This document shows positions 47,801 to 59,800 of a DNA stretch of 64,000 nucleotides, piece after piece. The stretch spans positions 9,483,460 to 9,547,459 of the forward strand of contig NC_087083.1 in the NCBI RefSeq assembly GCF_026151205.1. Reading direction: 5' to 3'. The position numbers were made by a program, and so were the translations under genes. The notes below the pieces were generated by a model that was not told the origin of the DNA, did not search any database, and worked only from the letters and a program-made list of their open reading frames with translations. Source of the DNA: Bolinopsis microptera (taxonomy: Eukaryota; Ctenophora; Tentaculata; Lobata; Bolinopsidae). Within the stretch, counting starts at the first letter, position 1. Each line of letters begins with the position of its first letter.

Positions 47801-48205
47801 CTGAAATCAGTACATCACTGGCCGCCAGACTAATGGTCAGAAGGTTGCTGGCATTCTTCAACCTGATCAGATAACAAATCACAATTACTGATTTCAACGT
47901 GATTAATGGAAGGACCAAAAAAGAGAAAAGAAACAAAAAGATGGAATAACTGACGATGAGTATACTAACAAGTAAGAACTAAGAATATCCAAGAAAATAT
48001 CAGCGAATTTTATGTTTAATTAATAAAAGCTGACACGTGATCACACTAACCTCTTATTCTTCCTGAGGGCGAGTATCAAGGTAAGATTACCAACAGTCCC
48101 GAATATAGACACCAAGTACAGGACTATCCCGATCAGAATCTGACTACCTTGAGGGTACTCTGTCGAATAGAAGATATCATCATCAGGCTCCATGAACCCT
48201 GTCAT
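41856..48205 (-). CDS. Rhodopsin-class (class A) GPCR, 10 exons, 534 aa
   Basis: Minus-strand exons: 48205-48051, 47862-47761, 47604-47424, 47234-47133, 46723-46573, 46275-46165, 43442-43278, 43090-42994, 42781-42670 and 42284-41856. All nine junctions are GT-AG and keep phase; the sum is 1605 nt. Class A landmarks are complete: helix 1 GTVGNLTLIL (N40), helix 2 SLAASDVLIS (D68), helix 3 Cys118 and ERF (142-144), VLHPLNY in loop 2, Cys196 in extracellular loop 2, CWSP (317-320) in helix 6 and NPVIY (358-362) in helix 7. A sequon (N99HT) lies before helix 3. The opsin retinal lysine is absent (Ile352 there), so it is not an opsin. The Ser-rich tail has seven SSSKNTDK repeats, likely a kinase/arrestin target. 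Ligand unknown; helix 2 and the NPVIYGFL tail recall melatonin-like and neuropeptide receptors. The frame also opens at M5; M1 is taken as the first in-frame ATG. Confidence 0.9.
41985..42160 (-). repeat. 24-bp coding minisatellite in the GPCR tail
   Basis: Seven tandem 24-bp units encode SSSKNTDK (one unit reads ITDK) in the last exon of the 10-exon GPCR. Unit length is a multiple of three, so copy-number changes would lengthen or shorten the cytoplasmic tail without breaking the frame. Confidence 0.9.
43443..43565. repeat. Heptamer array (TTAGAGG)n next to a 3' splice site
   Basis: About 17 copies. On the gene strand this reads CCTCTAA repeated, ending CCTCTATTATAAG directly before the exon at 43442. 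Each unit carries pyrimidines plus CTAAC, which fits the branch-point consensus. Confidence 0.9.
43580..43672. repeat. Hexamer array (GGAGTT)n
   Basis: About 15 copies, with one shortened unit, in the same intron as the heptamer array. No frame of interest. Confidence 0.9.
44919..45874 (+). pseudogene. Intronless GPCR with one frameshift, nested in a GPCR intron
   Basis: A single block encodes all seven helices but needs one frame change. Frame 1 (from ATG at 44919) gives helix 1 (FFSVIGNTFVIYATL), helix 2 (NVCVVDIANSCLVLLP), helix 3 with its conserved Cys (GESFCYIHF) and helix 4 (LPMCWSLYLWANGSLWL). Frame 2 gives extracellular loop 2 Cys (LQICFTYLVF), helix 5, helix 6 (FIVSFLPFCICYIY) and helix 7 with NPVIY, ending at the stop at 45872-45874. 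The shift falls at about 45400-45435 in loop 2. DRY is replaced by NKL (LNFLSLNKLLRCLYPL), a rare change of the usual Arg. A possible 5' non-coding exon ends at GAG|GTAAGT (44698) and joins at TATACTGTAG (about 44915). It lies on the opposite strand inside the 2.7-kb intron of the 10-exon GPCR. Either a young pseudogene or an intact gene with a sequencing indel. Confidence 0.8.
45875..46164. other. Intronic DNA after the nested GPCR
   Basis: No exon or repeat recognised; this would hold the 3' UTR of the nested GPCR. Confidence 0.35.
46771..46832. repeat. Decamer array (ACATATTACT)n
   Basis: Six copies in an intron of the 10-exon GPCR, about 48 bp upstream (gene sense) of the acceptor of the exon at 46723. 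Confidence 0.88.
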
Positions 48206-48975
48206 GTATTGTTGTGAATGGGAAATTGCTTTTGAGTGGGTTCGGCGATTTCAAACAAGTTATTATTGAACGTGGGATGTTCTTTTTCAGAAACCATAGT
48301 CGCTACAAACAACCAAATAAAGCACATACATATAAACATACACTGCATGTACATGTAAGCTATATACTACTTTTAAAACGATGTATACTTTTTAGGTTAC
48401 TGTGGGTAGTTCCAGCCAAATAAACAAACCACATCCAGACAAACATGCATCAGGGACAAAAGGAAATCGCGGCATGTGCGGAATCGCGATTTTCCCATTA
48501 TTTGCTACAAATGTTATGTACCGAATTGCCGTCTTATGTATAGTCTGTTAAAAATGCATTGCCAAAACAATAAATATCGAGTTTTTGTAATTGTTAATAA
48601 TACATTTGACGCTATAAAGCTGGAAATGAACAAAGACTGGATATCAAGAAATAAGAAATAAAGCAGAGAAATAAAGCTGGACCGTATCAGATAAATCAAC
48701 AACGGTTGAGAAAAAGGTGGCTGCGCTTGCTCATATGCCTCACGCGGCACGCATTATGTCATGATTTCAAAAAGAATACAAATTATATAATATAATATAA
48801 TCTTAACTTAAAATGTTGTTCGAGTGTTGACAAATTGGTGACCGATGCCTTTAAAACTTTAAAAGGATCACGTTTACAACATAGCGCTGAATAAAAACAA
48901 AATCAATAAATCTTTAAAGTTACGAAAACAGATAACTACTTTTGAAGAATTATCGGTTTCGAGTGTACAGCCTAG
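48206..48975. other. Upstream region of the 10-exon GPCR
   Basis: Expected to contain the promoter and 5' UTR of the minus-strand receptor. No TATA box or known factor cluster can be assigned with confidence. Open frames here are short and lack domains. Confidence 0.35.
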
Positions 48976-48982
48976 TTGTATA

Positions 48983-49097
48983 ACTCCCTCCCTCCCTCCC
49001 TCCCTCCCTCCCTCCCTCCCTCCCTCCCTCCCTCCCTCCCTCCCTCCCTCCCTCCCTCCCTCCCTCCCTCCCTCGACTCCCTCCCTCCCTCCCTCCC
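48983..49097. repeat. Tetramer array (TCCC)n
   Basis: About 27 copies with a GACT interruption near 49075. The purine strand (GGGA)n can form G-quadruplex or triplex DNA. Confidence 0.92.
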
Positions 49098-49956
49098 CCC
49101 TAGCTCAGAATTACAGTTCCATCAATTTATCAGCCAGAAGCTCAAACGAACTGTAAGCAAATGTAGACTGTAGCAGCTTTTACATTTGCGCAAAGTTTAA
49201 CTGTTTGATATAAACGCATCTTTGAAGCGAGACATTATAATGTTTCTCTCCTCATGGAGTGCAGCTTTTACATTTGCCCCAAGTTTAACCGTTTGATATT
49301 ATATAAACGCATCTTTCTCTCCTCTTACAGTTATACAACTGTGCAACATTCCACCAATTACATGAAGCTAGCTTAAAAGGAATGTACTGTCCGAGACGAA
49401 ACGAAATTTTTGTAATTTGGCCCAGGAATGTGCATACTCGGTTAGGGGCTTTATCAGCCAGACATGAAGCAGACAAAAGGTGTCTGCTAGTTCGGTTATT
49501 TGTTAGGATAAGGCGTTTACGGTTTAAGCGTAGTTGCAAAGTACGTACTTACCTAATCTAACTGAATTTAACGAATTATCATTTCACAAGACGCCGAAAT
49601 TTTCAGCAACATAACAAAAATAACAAAAAGTTGTATTAATTTATTGTAAACTTCAACTTATAAAGTAAATAACTAAGTAGATCAACATTCTCAATTAATA
49701 TAACTCAAAATTGTGATGCCTGTCTACTTTAGTACTTTTCTAACCGTGGACAAACTTATGTCTAAATTAAGCGTAATTATATAGTTCAATCTAAATTTAC
49801 AGATTCCATAGAAAATGATGGACATTACTAATTTGAAAATTCACGATGTTTCTAGTCCATAAGTCCAAAGTAATCGTTATACATACAATTTCACTGTCTT
49901 CACAGAAATTTAAAAGCTTTTTGCTCAGTTAGTCCAACTTCAAAGCCGCTACCGTA
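49098..49956. other. Non-coding stretch with a short local duplication
   Basis: GCAGCTTTTACATTTGC followed by CAAAGTTTAAC/CAAGTTTAACC and GTTTGATAT occurs twice (about 49172 and 49261). No gene seen. Confidence 0.4.
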
Positions 49957-50317
49957 AACAAGAAATGCGGCCGCTTTTCTTTTGTGGATCATGGACGCTC
50001 AATTTCCCGATCCGTGATGGCGTATTTTATCATATTCCATTATACAACCTAAGGACCCCAGGCTTTACTGTTTATACTTTATAAGCATGCAGATATGGCG
50101 GAGTGATAGGCCGAGCGCCGCCCAGTTAATTCCATATTAAACTTGAAAATCGTATACATTTCTACGTAACACTAACCGTATGTTTATTGTTTATGCAACG
50201 CACGCTTGCACGCGGTCGCAAAGCTAAAATATACAAAAAAAAACCTCGTTCGCTAACCCTTGTCTTTGACTCTTTTGTGCCTTCGGCACTTTGAGTCATG
50301 GATCGGGAAAAAATCAT
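49957..50317. repeat. Dispersed repeat with GCGGCCGC start, copy 2
   Basis: Same orientation and ends as the copy at 25562; shorter inside. Contains TTTCCCGATCCGTGATGGCG and GTGCCTTCGGCAC. Confidence 0.75.
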
Positions 50318-50348
50318 CTCACTACCGACCGAACACAGTAAATCTGTA

Positions 50349-50402
50349 AAAAAAAGTATATTTATATACTTTTTTGAAGAGGTCTTTATAAAGACCTCTT
50401 CA
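50349..50402. repeat. Two back-to-back palindromes
   Basis: AAAAAAGTATA and TATACTTTTTT flank a 4-base loop. The next 28 bases (50375-50402) are a perfect palindrome with arms TGAAGAGGTCTTTA and TAAAGACCTCTTCA and no loop. They overlap by one T. Confidence 0.85.
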
Positions 50403-50874
50403 AAGAACAGTCAAACTTACAATTATCTCAGTTAACATCGTTAATAGTTAACATGGTTACTTTTCAAGTCCAGATATTTACACTGATGATGTAGTAAGTA
50501 TAAAATGATGCAAAAAACCCGCCGGTGATCTTTCCTGCACCACACGGGATTTGGGCTGAGTTATTACTTTAGGCTACCCGGCTTATTCTTATACCGGCCG
50601 TATATGGAGAGTACGATTGTGTCATACAATATGAGAATATACAATATGGGAATTTATTATTATTAACTATGATAATTATCTCTTGGATTGATAAATTATT
50701 GCTCGTTCTGGACTAGGCCTTAGAATCCCGCGGTCATTCATCGGATTGAATACCTATCATTAACTTGCCGGCTCATACTCTCTCAAATTATTGTGTAAAG
50801 CTATACTGCGTCAACCTCGATACATCTCATAACTTTATAAAGCGAACAATCTAACTATCATGGAGTCAGTACCA

Positions 50875-53800
50875 ATTCTTAACACGCTGACAAAAGGAAC
50901 TAGTGACATTTATACACTACTAGTGACAAAAAGGAAAGAGGGAAACCTTATTATTGATAAGACCAGCGAAAGCAGCAATAATCCCTGTACCCCTCACTCT
51001 GTGCACTACTTATTATAGTACTATTACAGCAGGCCACTGAGCAGAAAAACTATACCAACTGAGACACGCTGCAATCTTACTATCAGTGTTACCACATCTC
51101 ATATTAACACTATCCTTAACTAGTGACATTACACTACTAGTGACATTAGGAACTAGTGACACTACTAGTGACATAAGGAATGAGGGAAACTACTAGTGAC
51201 AAAAGGAATGAGGGAAACTACTAGTGACATTAGGAATGAGGGAAACTACTAGTGACAAAATGAATGAGGGAAACTACTAGTGACAAAAGGAATGAGGGAA
51301 ACTACTAGTGACAAAAGGAACTAGTGACACTACTAGTGACAAAAGGAATGAGGGAAACTACTAGTGACATTAGGAGCTAGTGACACTACTAGTGACAAAA
51401 GGAATGAGGGAAACTACTAGTGACATTAGGAACTAGTGACACTACTAGTGACATAAGGAATGAGGGAAACTACTAGTGACAAAAGGAATGAGGGAAACTA
51501 CTAGTGACAAAATGAATGAGGGAAACTACTAGTGACAAAATGAATGAGGGAAACTACTAGTGACAAAATGAATGAGGGAAACTACTAGTGACAAAAGGAA
51601 TGAGGGAAACTACTAGTGACATTAGGAACTAGTGACACTACTAGTGACAAAAGGAATGAGGGAAACTACTAGTGACATTAGGAACTAGTGACACTACTAG
51701 TGACATAAGGAATGAGGGAAACTACTAGTGACAAAAGGAATGAGGGAAACTACTAGTGACAAAATGAATGAGGGAAACTACTAGTGACAAAATGAATGAG
51801 GGAAACTACTAGTGACAAAAGGAATGAGGGAAACTACTAGTGACAAAAGGAACTAGTGACACTACTAGTGACAAAAGGAATAAGGGACACTACTAGTGAC
51901 AAAAGGAATGAGGGAAACTACTAGTGACAAAAGGAATGAGGGAAACTACTAGTGACAAAAGGAATGAGGGAAACTACTAGTGACAAAAGGAATGAGGGAA
52001 ACTACTAGTGACAAAAGGAATGAGGGAAACTACTAGTGACATAAGGAATGAGGGAAACTACTAGTGACAAAAGGAATGAGGGAAACTACTAGTGACAAAA
52101 GGAATAAGGGACACTACTAGTGACAAAAGGAATGAGGGAAACTACTAGTGACATAAGGAATGAGGGAAACTACTAGTGACACTACTAGTGACAAAAGGAA
52201 TGAGGGAAACTACTAGTGACACTACTAGTGACAAAAGGAATGAGGGAAACTACTAGTGACATAAGGAATGAGGGAAACTACTAGTGACAAAAGGAATGAG
52301 GGAAACTACTAGTGACAAAAGGAATGAGGGAAACTACTAGTGACAAAAGGAATGAGGGAAACTACTAGTGACAAAAGGAATAAGGGACACTACTAGTGAC
52401 AAAAGGAATGAGGGAAACTACTAGTGACATAAGGAATGAGGGAAACTACTAGTGACAAAAGGAATGAGGGAAACTACTAGTGACAAAAGGAATGAGGGAA
52501 ACTACTAGTGACAAAAGGAATGAGGGAAACTACTAGTGACAAAAGGAACTAGTGACACTACTAGTGACAAAAGGAATAAGGGACACTACTAGTGACATAA
52601 GGAATGAGGGAAACTACTAGTGACAAAAGGAATGAGGGAAACTACTAGTGACAAAAGGAATGAGGGAAACTACTAGTGACAAAATGAATTAGGGAAACTA
52701 CTAGTGACAAAATGAATGAGGGAAACTACTAGTGACAAAAGGAATGAGGGAAACTACTAGTGACAAAATGAATTAGGGAAACTACTAGTGACAAAATGAA
52801 TGAGGGAAACTACTAGTGACATTAGGAGCTAGTGACACTACTAGTGACAAAAGGAATGAGGGAAACTACTAGTGACAAAAGGAATGAGGGAAACTACTAG
52901 TGACAAAAGGAATGAGGGAAACTACTAGTGACAAAAGGAACTAGTGACACTACTAGTGACAAAAGGAATAAGGGACACTACTAGTGACATAAGGAATGAG
53001 GGACACTACTAGTGACAAAAGGAATGAGGGAAACTACTAGTGACAAAAGGAATGAGGGAAACTACTAGTGACAAAAGGAACTAGTGACACTACTAGTGAC
53101 AAAAGGAATAAGGGACACTACTAGTGACATAAGGAATGAGGGAAACTACTAGTGACAAAAGGAATGAGGGAAACTACTAGTGACAAAAGGAATGAGGGAA
53201 ACTACTAGTGACAAAATGAATTAGGGAAACTACTAGTGACAAAATGAATGAGGGAAACTACTAGTGACATTAGGAGCTAGTGACACTACTAGTGACATTA
53301 GGAGCTAGTGACACTACTAGTGACAAAAGGAATGAGGGAAACTACTAGTGACAAAAGGAATGAGGGAAACTACTAGTGACATTAGGAGCTAGTGACACTA
53401 CTAGTGACAAAATGAATTAGGGAAACTACTAGTGACAAAATGAATGAGGGAAACTACTAGTGACATTAGGAGCTAGTGACACTACTAGTGACATTAGGAG
53501 CTAGTGACACTACTAGTGACATTAGGAACTAGTGACACTACTAGTGACAAAAGGAATGAGGGAAACTACTAGTGACAAAATGAATTAGGGAAACTACTAG
53601 TGACAAAAGGAATGAGGGAAACTACTAGTGACAAAAGGAATGAGGGAAACTACTAGTGACAAAAGGAATGAGGGAAACTACTAGTGACAAAAGGAACTAG
53701 TGACACTACTAGTGACAAAAGGAATAAGGGACACTACTAGTGACATAAGGAATGAGGGACACTACTAGTGACAAAAGGAATGAGGGAAACTACTAGTGAC

Positions 53801-56800
53801 AAAAGGAATGAGGGAAACTACTAGTGACAAAAGGAATAAGGGACACTACTAGTGACAAAAGGAATGAGGGAAACTACTAGTGACATAAGAAATGAGGGAA
53901 ACTACTAGTGACATAAGGAATGAGGGAAACTACTAGTGACAAAAGGAATGAGGGAAACTACTAGTGACAAAAGGAATGAGGGAAACTACTAGTGACAAAA
54001 GGAACTAGTGACACTACTAGTGACAAAAGGAATGAGGGAAACTACTAGTGACAAAAGGAACTAGTGACACTACTAGTGACAAAAGGAATAAGGGACACTA
54101 CTAGTGACAAAAGGAATGAGGGAAACTACTAGTGACAAAATGAATTAGGGAAACTACTAGTGACAAAATGAATTAGGGAAACTACTAGTGACAAAAGGAA
54201 TGAGGGAAACTACTAGTGACAAAATGAATGAGGGAAACTACTAGTGACATTAGGAGCTAGTGAAACTACTAGTGACAAAAGGAATGAGGGAAACTACTAG
54301 TGACAAAATGAATTAGGGAAACTACTAGTGACAAAAGGAATGAGGGAAACTACTAGTGACAAAATGAATGAGGGAAACTACTAGTGACAAAAGGAATGAG
54401 GGAAACTACTAGTGACATTAGGAGCTAGTGAAACTACTAGTGACAAAAGGAATGAGGGAAACTACTAGTGACATTAGGAGCTAGTGACACTACTAGTGAC
54501 AAAAGGAATAAGGGACACTACTAGTGACAAAAGGAATGAGGGAAACTACTAGTGACAAAATGAATGAGGGAAACTACTAGTGACAAAAGGAATGAGGGAA
54601 ACTACTAGTGACATTAGGAGCTAGTGACACTACTAGTGACAAAAGGAATAAGGGACACTACTAGTGACAAAAGGAATGAGGGAAACTACTAGTGACAAAA
54701 GGAATGAGGGAAACTACTAGTGACAAAAGGAATGAGGGAAACTACTAGTGACAAAAGGAATGAGGGAAACTACTAGTGACAAAAGGAATGAGGGAAACTA
54801 CTAGTGACAAAATGAATGAGGGAAACTACTAGTGACAAAAGGAATGAGGGAAACTACTAGTGACAAAATGAATTAGGGAAACTACTAGTGACAAAAGGAA
54901 TGAGGGAAACTACTAGTGACAAAATGAATGAGGGAAACTACTAGTGACATTAGGAACTAGTGACACTACTAGTGACAAAAGGAATGAGGGAAACTACTAG
55001 TGACAAAATGAATTAGGGAAACTACTAGTGACAAAAGGAATGAGGGAAACTACTAGTGACATTAGGAACTAGTGACACTACTAGTGACATAAGGAATGAG
55101 GGAAACTACTAGTGACATTAGGAATGAGGGAAACTACTAGTGACATAAGGAATGAGGGAAACTACTAGTGACATTAGGAATGAGGGAAACTACTAGTGAC
55201 AAAAGGAATGAGGGAAACTACTAGTGACATTAGGAATGAGGGAAACTACTAGTGACATTAGGAATGAGGGAAACTACTAGTGACAAAAGGAATGAGGGAA
55301 ACTACTAGTGACATTAGGAACTAGTGACACTACTAGTGACATAAGGAATGAGGGAAACTACTAGTGACATTAGGAGCTAGTGACACTACTAGTGACATAA
55401 GGAATGAGGGAAACTACTAGTGACATTAGGAACTAGTGACACTACTAGTGACATAAGGAATGAGGGAAACTACTAGTGACATTAGGAATGAGGGAAACTA
55501 CTAGTGACATTAGGAATGAGGGAAACTACTAGTGACAAAAGGAATAAGGGACACTACTAGTGACAAAATGAATGAGGGAAACTACTAGTGACATAAGGAA
55601 TGAGGGAAACTACTAGTGACATTAGGAACTAGTGACACTACTAGTGACAAAAGGAATGAGGGAAACTACTAGTGACATTAGGAACTAGTGACACTACTAG
55701 TGACATAAGGAATGAGGGAAACTACTAGTGACATTAGGAGCTAGTGACACTACTAGTGACATAAGGAATGAGGGAAACTACTAGTGACATTAGGAACTAG
55801 TGACACTACTAGTGACATAAGGAATGAGGGAAACTACTAGTGACATTAGGAATGAGGGAAACTACTAGTGACATTAGGAGCTAGTGACACTACTAGTGAC
55901 ATAAGGAATGAGGGAAACTACTAGTGACATTAGGAACTAGTGACACTACTAGTGACATAAGGAATGAGGGAAACTACTAGTGACATTAGGAATGAGGGAA
56001 ACTACTAGTGACATTAGGAGCTAGTGACACTACTAGTGACATAAGGAATGAGGGAAACTACTAGTGACATTAGGAACTAGTGACACTACTAGTGACAAAA
56101 TGAATGAGGGAAACTACTAGTGACAAAATGAATGAGGGAAACTACTAGTGACATTAGGAGCTAGTGACACTACTAGTGACAAAAGGAATGAGGGAAACTA
56201 CTAGTGACAAAAGGAATGAGGGAAACTACTAGTGACAAAAGGAATAAGGGAAACTACTAGTGACATAAGGAATGAGGGAAACTACTAGTGACATAAGGAA
56301 TGAGGGAAACTACTAGTGACAAAAGGAATGAGGGAAACTACTAGTGACATAAGGAATGAGGGAAACTACTAGTGACATTAGGAATGAGGGAAACTACTAG
56401 TGACAAAATGAATTAGGGAAACTACTAGTGACATTAGGAATGAGGGAAACTACTAGTGACATTAGGAATGAGGGAAACTACTAGTGACATTAGGAGCTAG
56501 TGACACTACTAGTGACATAAGGAATGAGGGAAACTACTAGTGACATTAGGAACTAGTGACACTACTAGTGACAAAATGAATGAGGGAAACTACTAGTGAC
56601 AAAATGAATGAGGGAAACTACTAGTGACATTAGGAGCTAGTGACACTACTAGTGACAAAAGGAATGAGGGAAACTACTAGTGACAAAAGGAATGAGGGAA
56701 ACTACTAGTGACATTAGGAATGAGGGAAACTACTAGTGACATTAGGAATGAGGGAAACTACTAGTGACATTAGGAATGAGGGAAACTACTAGTGACAAAA

Positions 56801-59800
56801 GGAATGAGGGAAACTACTAGTGACAAAAGGAATGAGGGAAACTACTAGTGACATAAGGAATGAGGGAAACTACTAGTGACAAAAGGAATGAGGGAAACTA
56901 CTAGTGACATTAGGAACTAGTGACACTACTAGTGACAAAAGGAATGAGGGAAACTACTAGTGACATTAGGAACTAGTGACACTACTAGTGACATAAGGAA
57001 TGAGGGAAACTACTAGTGACATTAGGAATGAGGGAAACTACTAGTGACATAAGGAATGAGGGAAACTACTAGTGACATTAGGAATGAGGGAAACTACTAG
57101 TGACAAAAGGAATGAGGGAAACTACTAGTGACATTAGGAATGAGGGAAACTACTAGTGACAAAAGGAATGAGGGAAACTACTAGTGACATTAGGAACTAG
57201 TGACACTACTAGTGACATAAGGAATGAGGGAAACTACTAGTGACATTAGGAGCTAGTGACACTACTAGTGACATAAGGAATGAGGGAAACTACTAGTGAC
57301 ATTAGGAACTAGTGACACTACTAGTGACATAAGGAATGAGGGAAACTACTAGTGACATTAGGAATGAGGGAAACTACTAGTGACATTAGGAATGAGGGAA
57401 ACTACTAGTGACAAAAGGAATAAGGGACACTACTAGTGACAAAATGAATGAGGGAAACTACTAGTGACATAAGGAATGAGGGAAACTACTAGTGACATTA
57501 GGAACTAGTGACACTACTAGTGACAAAAGGAATGAGGGAAACTACTAGTGACATTAGGAACTAGTGACACTACTAGTGACATAAGGAATGAGGGAAACTA
57601 CTAGTGACATTAGGAGCTAGTGACACTACTAGTGACATAAGGAATGAGGGAAACTACTAGTGACATTAGGAACTAGTGACACTACTAGTGACATAAGGAA
57701 TGAGGGAAACTACTAGTGACATTAGGAATGAGGGAAACTACTAGTGACATTAGGAGCTAGTGACACTACTAGTGACATAAGGAATGAGGGAAACTACTAG
57801 TGACATTAGGAACTAGTGACACTACTAGTGACATAAGGAATGAGGGAAACTACTAGTGACATTAGGAATGAGGGAAACTACTAGTGACATTAGGAGCTAG
57901 TGACACTACTAGTGACATAAGGAATGAGGGAAACTACTAGTGACATTAGGAACTAGTGACACTACTAGTGACAAAATGAATGAGGGAAACTACTAGTGAC
58001 AAAATGAATGAGGGAAACTACTAGTGACATTAGGAGCTAGTGACACTACTAGTGACAAAAGGAATGAGGGAAACTACTAGTGACAAAAGGAATGAGGGAA
58101 ACTACTAGTGACAAAAGGAATAAGGGAAACTACTAGTGACATAAGGAATGAGGGAAACTACTAGTGACATAAGGAATGAGGGAAACTACTAGTGACAAAA
58201 GGAATGAGGGAAACTACTAGTGACATAAGGAATGAGGGAAACTACTAGTGACATTAGGAATGAGGGAAACTACTAGTGACAAAATGAATTAGGGAAACTA
58301 CTAGTGACATTAGGAATGAGGGAAACTACTAGTGACATTAGGAATGAGGGAAACTACTAGTGACATTAGGAGCTAGTGACACTACTAGTGACATAAGGAA
58401 TGAGGGAAACTACTAGTGACATTAGGAACTAGTGACACTACTAGTGACAAAATGAATGAGGGAAACTACTAGTGACAAAATGAATGAGGGAAACTACTAG
58501 TGACATTAGGAGCTAGTGACACTACTAGTGACAAAAGGAATGAGGGAAACTACTAGTGACAAAAGGAATGAGGGAAACTACTAGTGACATTGGGAATGAG
58601 GGAAACTACTAGTGACATTAGGAATGAGGGAAACTACTAGTGACATTAGGAATGAGGGAAACTACTAGTGACAAAAGGAATGAGGGAAACTACTAGTGAC
58701 AAAAGGAATGAGGGAAACTACTAGTGACAAAAGGAATGAGGGAAACTACTAGTGACAAAATGAATTAGGGAAACTACTAGTGACAATAGGAATGAGGGAA
58801 ACTACTAGTGACATTAGGAATGAGGGAAACTACTAGTGACATTAGGAATGAGGGAAACTACTAGTGACAAAATGAATTAGGGAAACTACTAGTGACATTA
58901 GGAATGAGGGAAACTACTAGTGACATTAGGAATGAGGGAAACTACTAGTGACAAAAGGAATGAGGGAAACTACTAGTGACAAAAGGAATGAGGGAAACTA
59001 CTAGTGACATTAGGAATGAGGGAAACTACTAGTGACATTAGGAATGAGGGAAACTACTAGTGACATTAGGAATGAGGGAAACTACTAGTGACAAAATGAA
59101 TTAGGGAAACTACTAGTGACATTAGGAATGAGGGAAACTACTAGTGACATTAGGAATGAGGGAAACTACTAGTGACATTAGGAGCTAGTGACACTACTAG
59201 TGACATAAGGAATGAGGGAAACTACTAGTGACATTAGGAACTAGTGACACTACTAGTGACAAAATGAATGAGGGAAACTACTAGTGACAAAATGAATGAG
59301 GGAAACTACTAGTGACATTAGGAGCTAGTGACACTACTAGTGACAAAAGGAATGAGGGAAACTACTAGTGACAAAAGGAATGAGGGAAACTACTAGTGAC
59401 ATTAGGAATGAGGGAAACTACTAGTGACAAAAGGAATGAGGGAAACTACTAGTGACATTAGGAATGAGGGAAACTACTAGTGACATTAGGAATAAGGGAC
59501 ACTACTAGTGACAAAAGGAATGAGGGAAACTACTAGTGACAAAAGGAATGAGGGAAACTACTAGTGACATTAGGAATGAGGGAAACTACTAGTGACATTA
59601 GGAATGAGGGAAACTACTAGTGACATTAGGAATGAGGGAAACTACTAGTGACATTAGGAATGAGGGAAACTACTAGTGACATTAGGAATGAGGGAAACTA
59701 CTAGTGACAAAAGGAATGAGGGAAACTACTAGTGACATAAGGAATGAGGGAAACTACTAGTGACATTAGGAACTAGTGACACTACTAGTGACATTAGGAA

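Noticed and set aside
41856-48205. Opsin
   Set aside because: The helix 7 position six residues before NPVIY is Ile, not the retinal-binding Lys.
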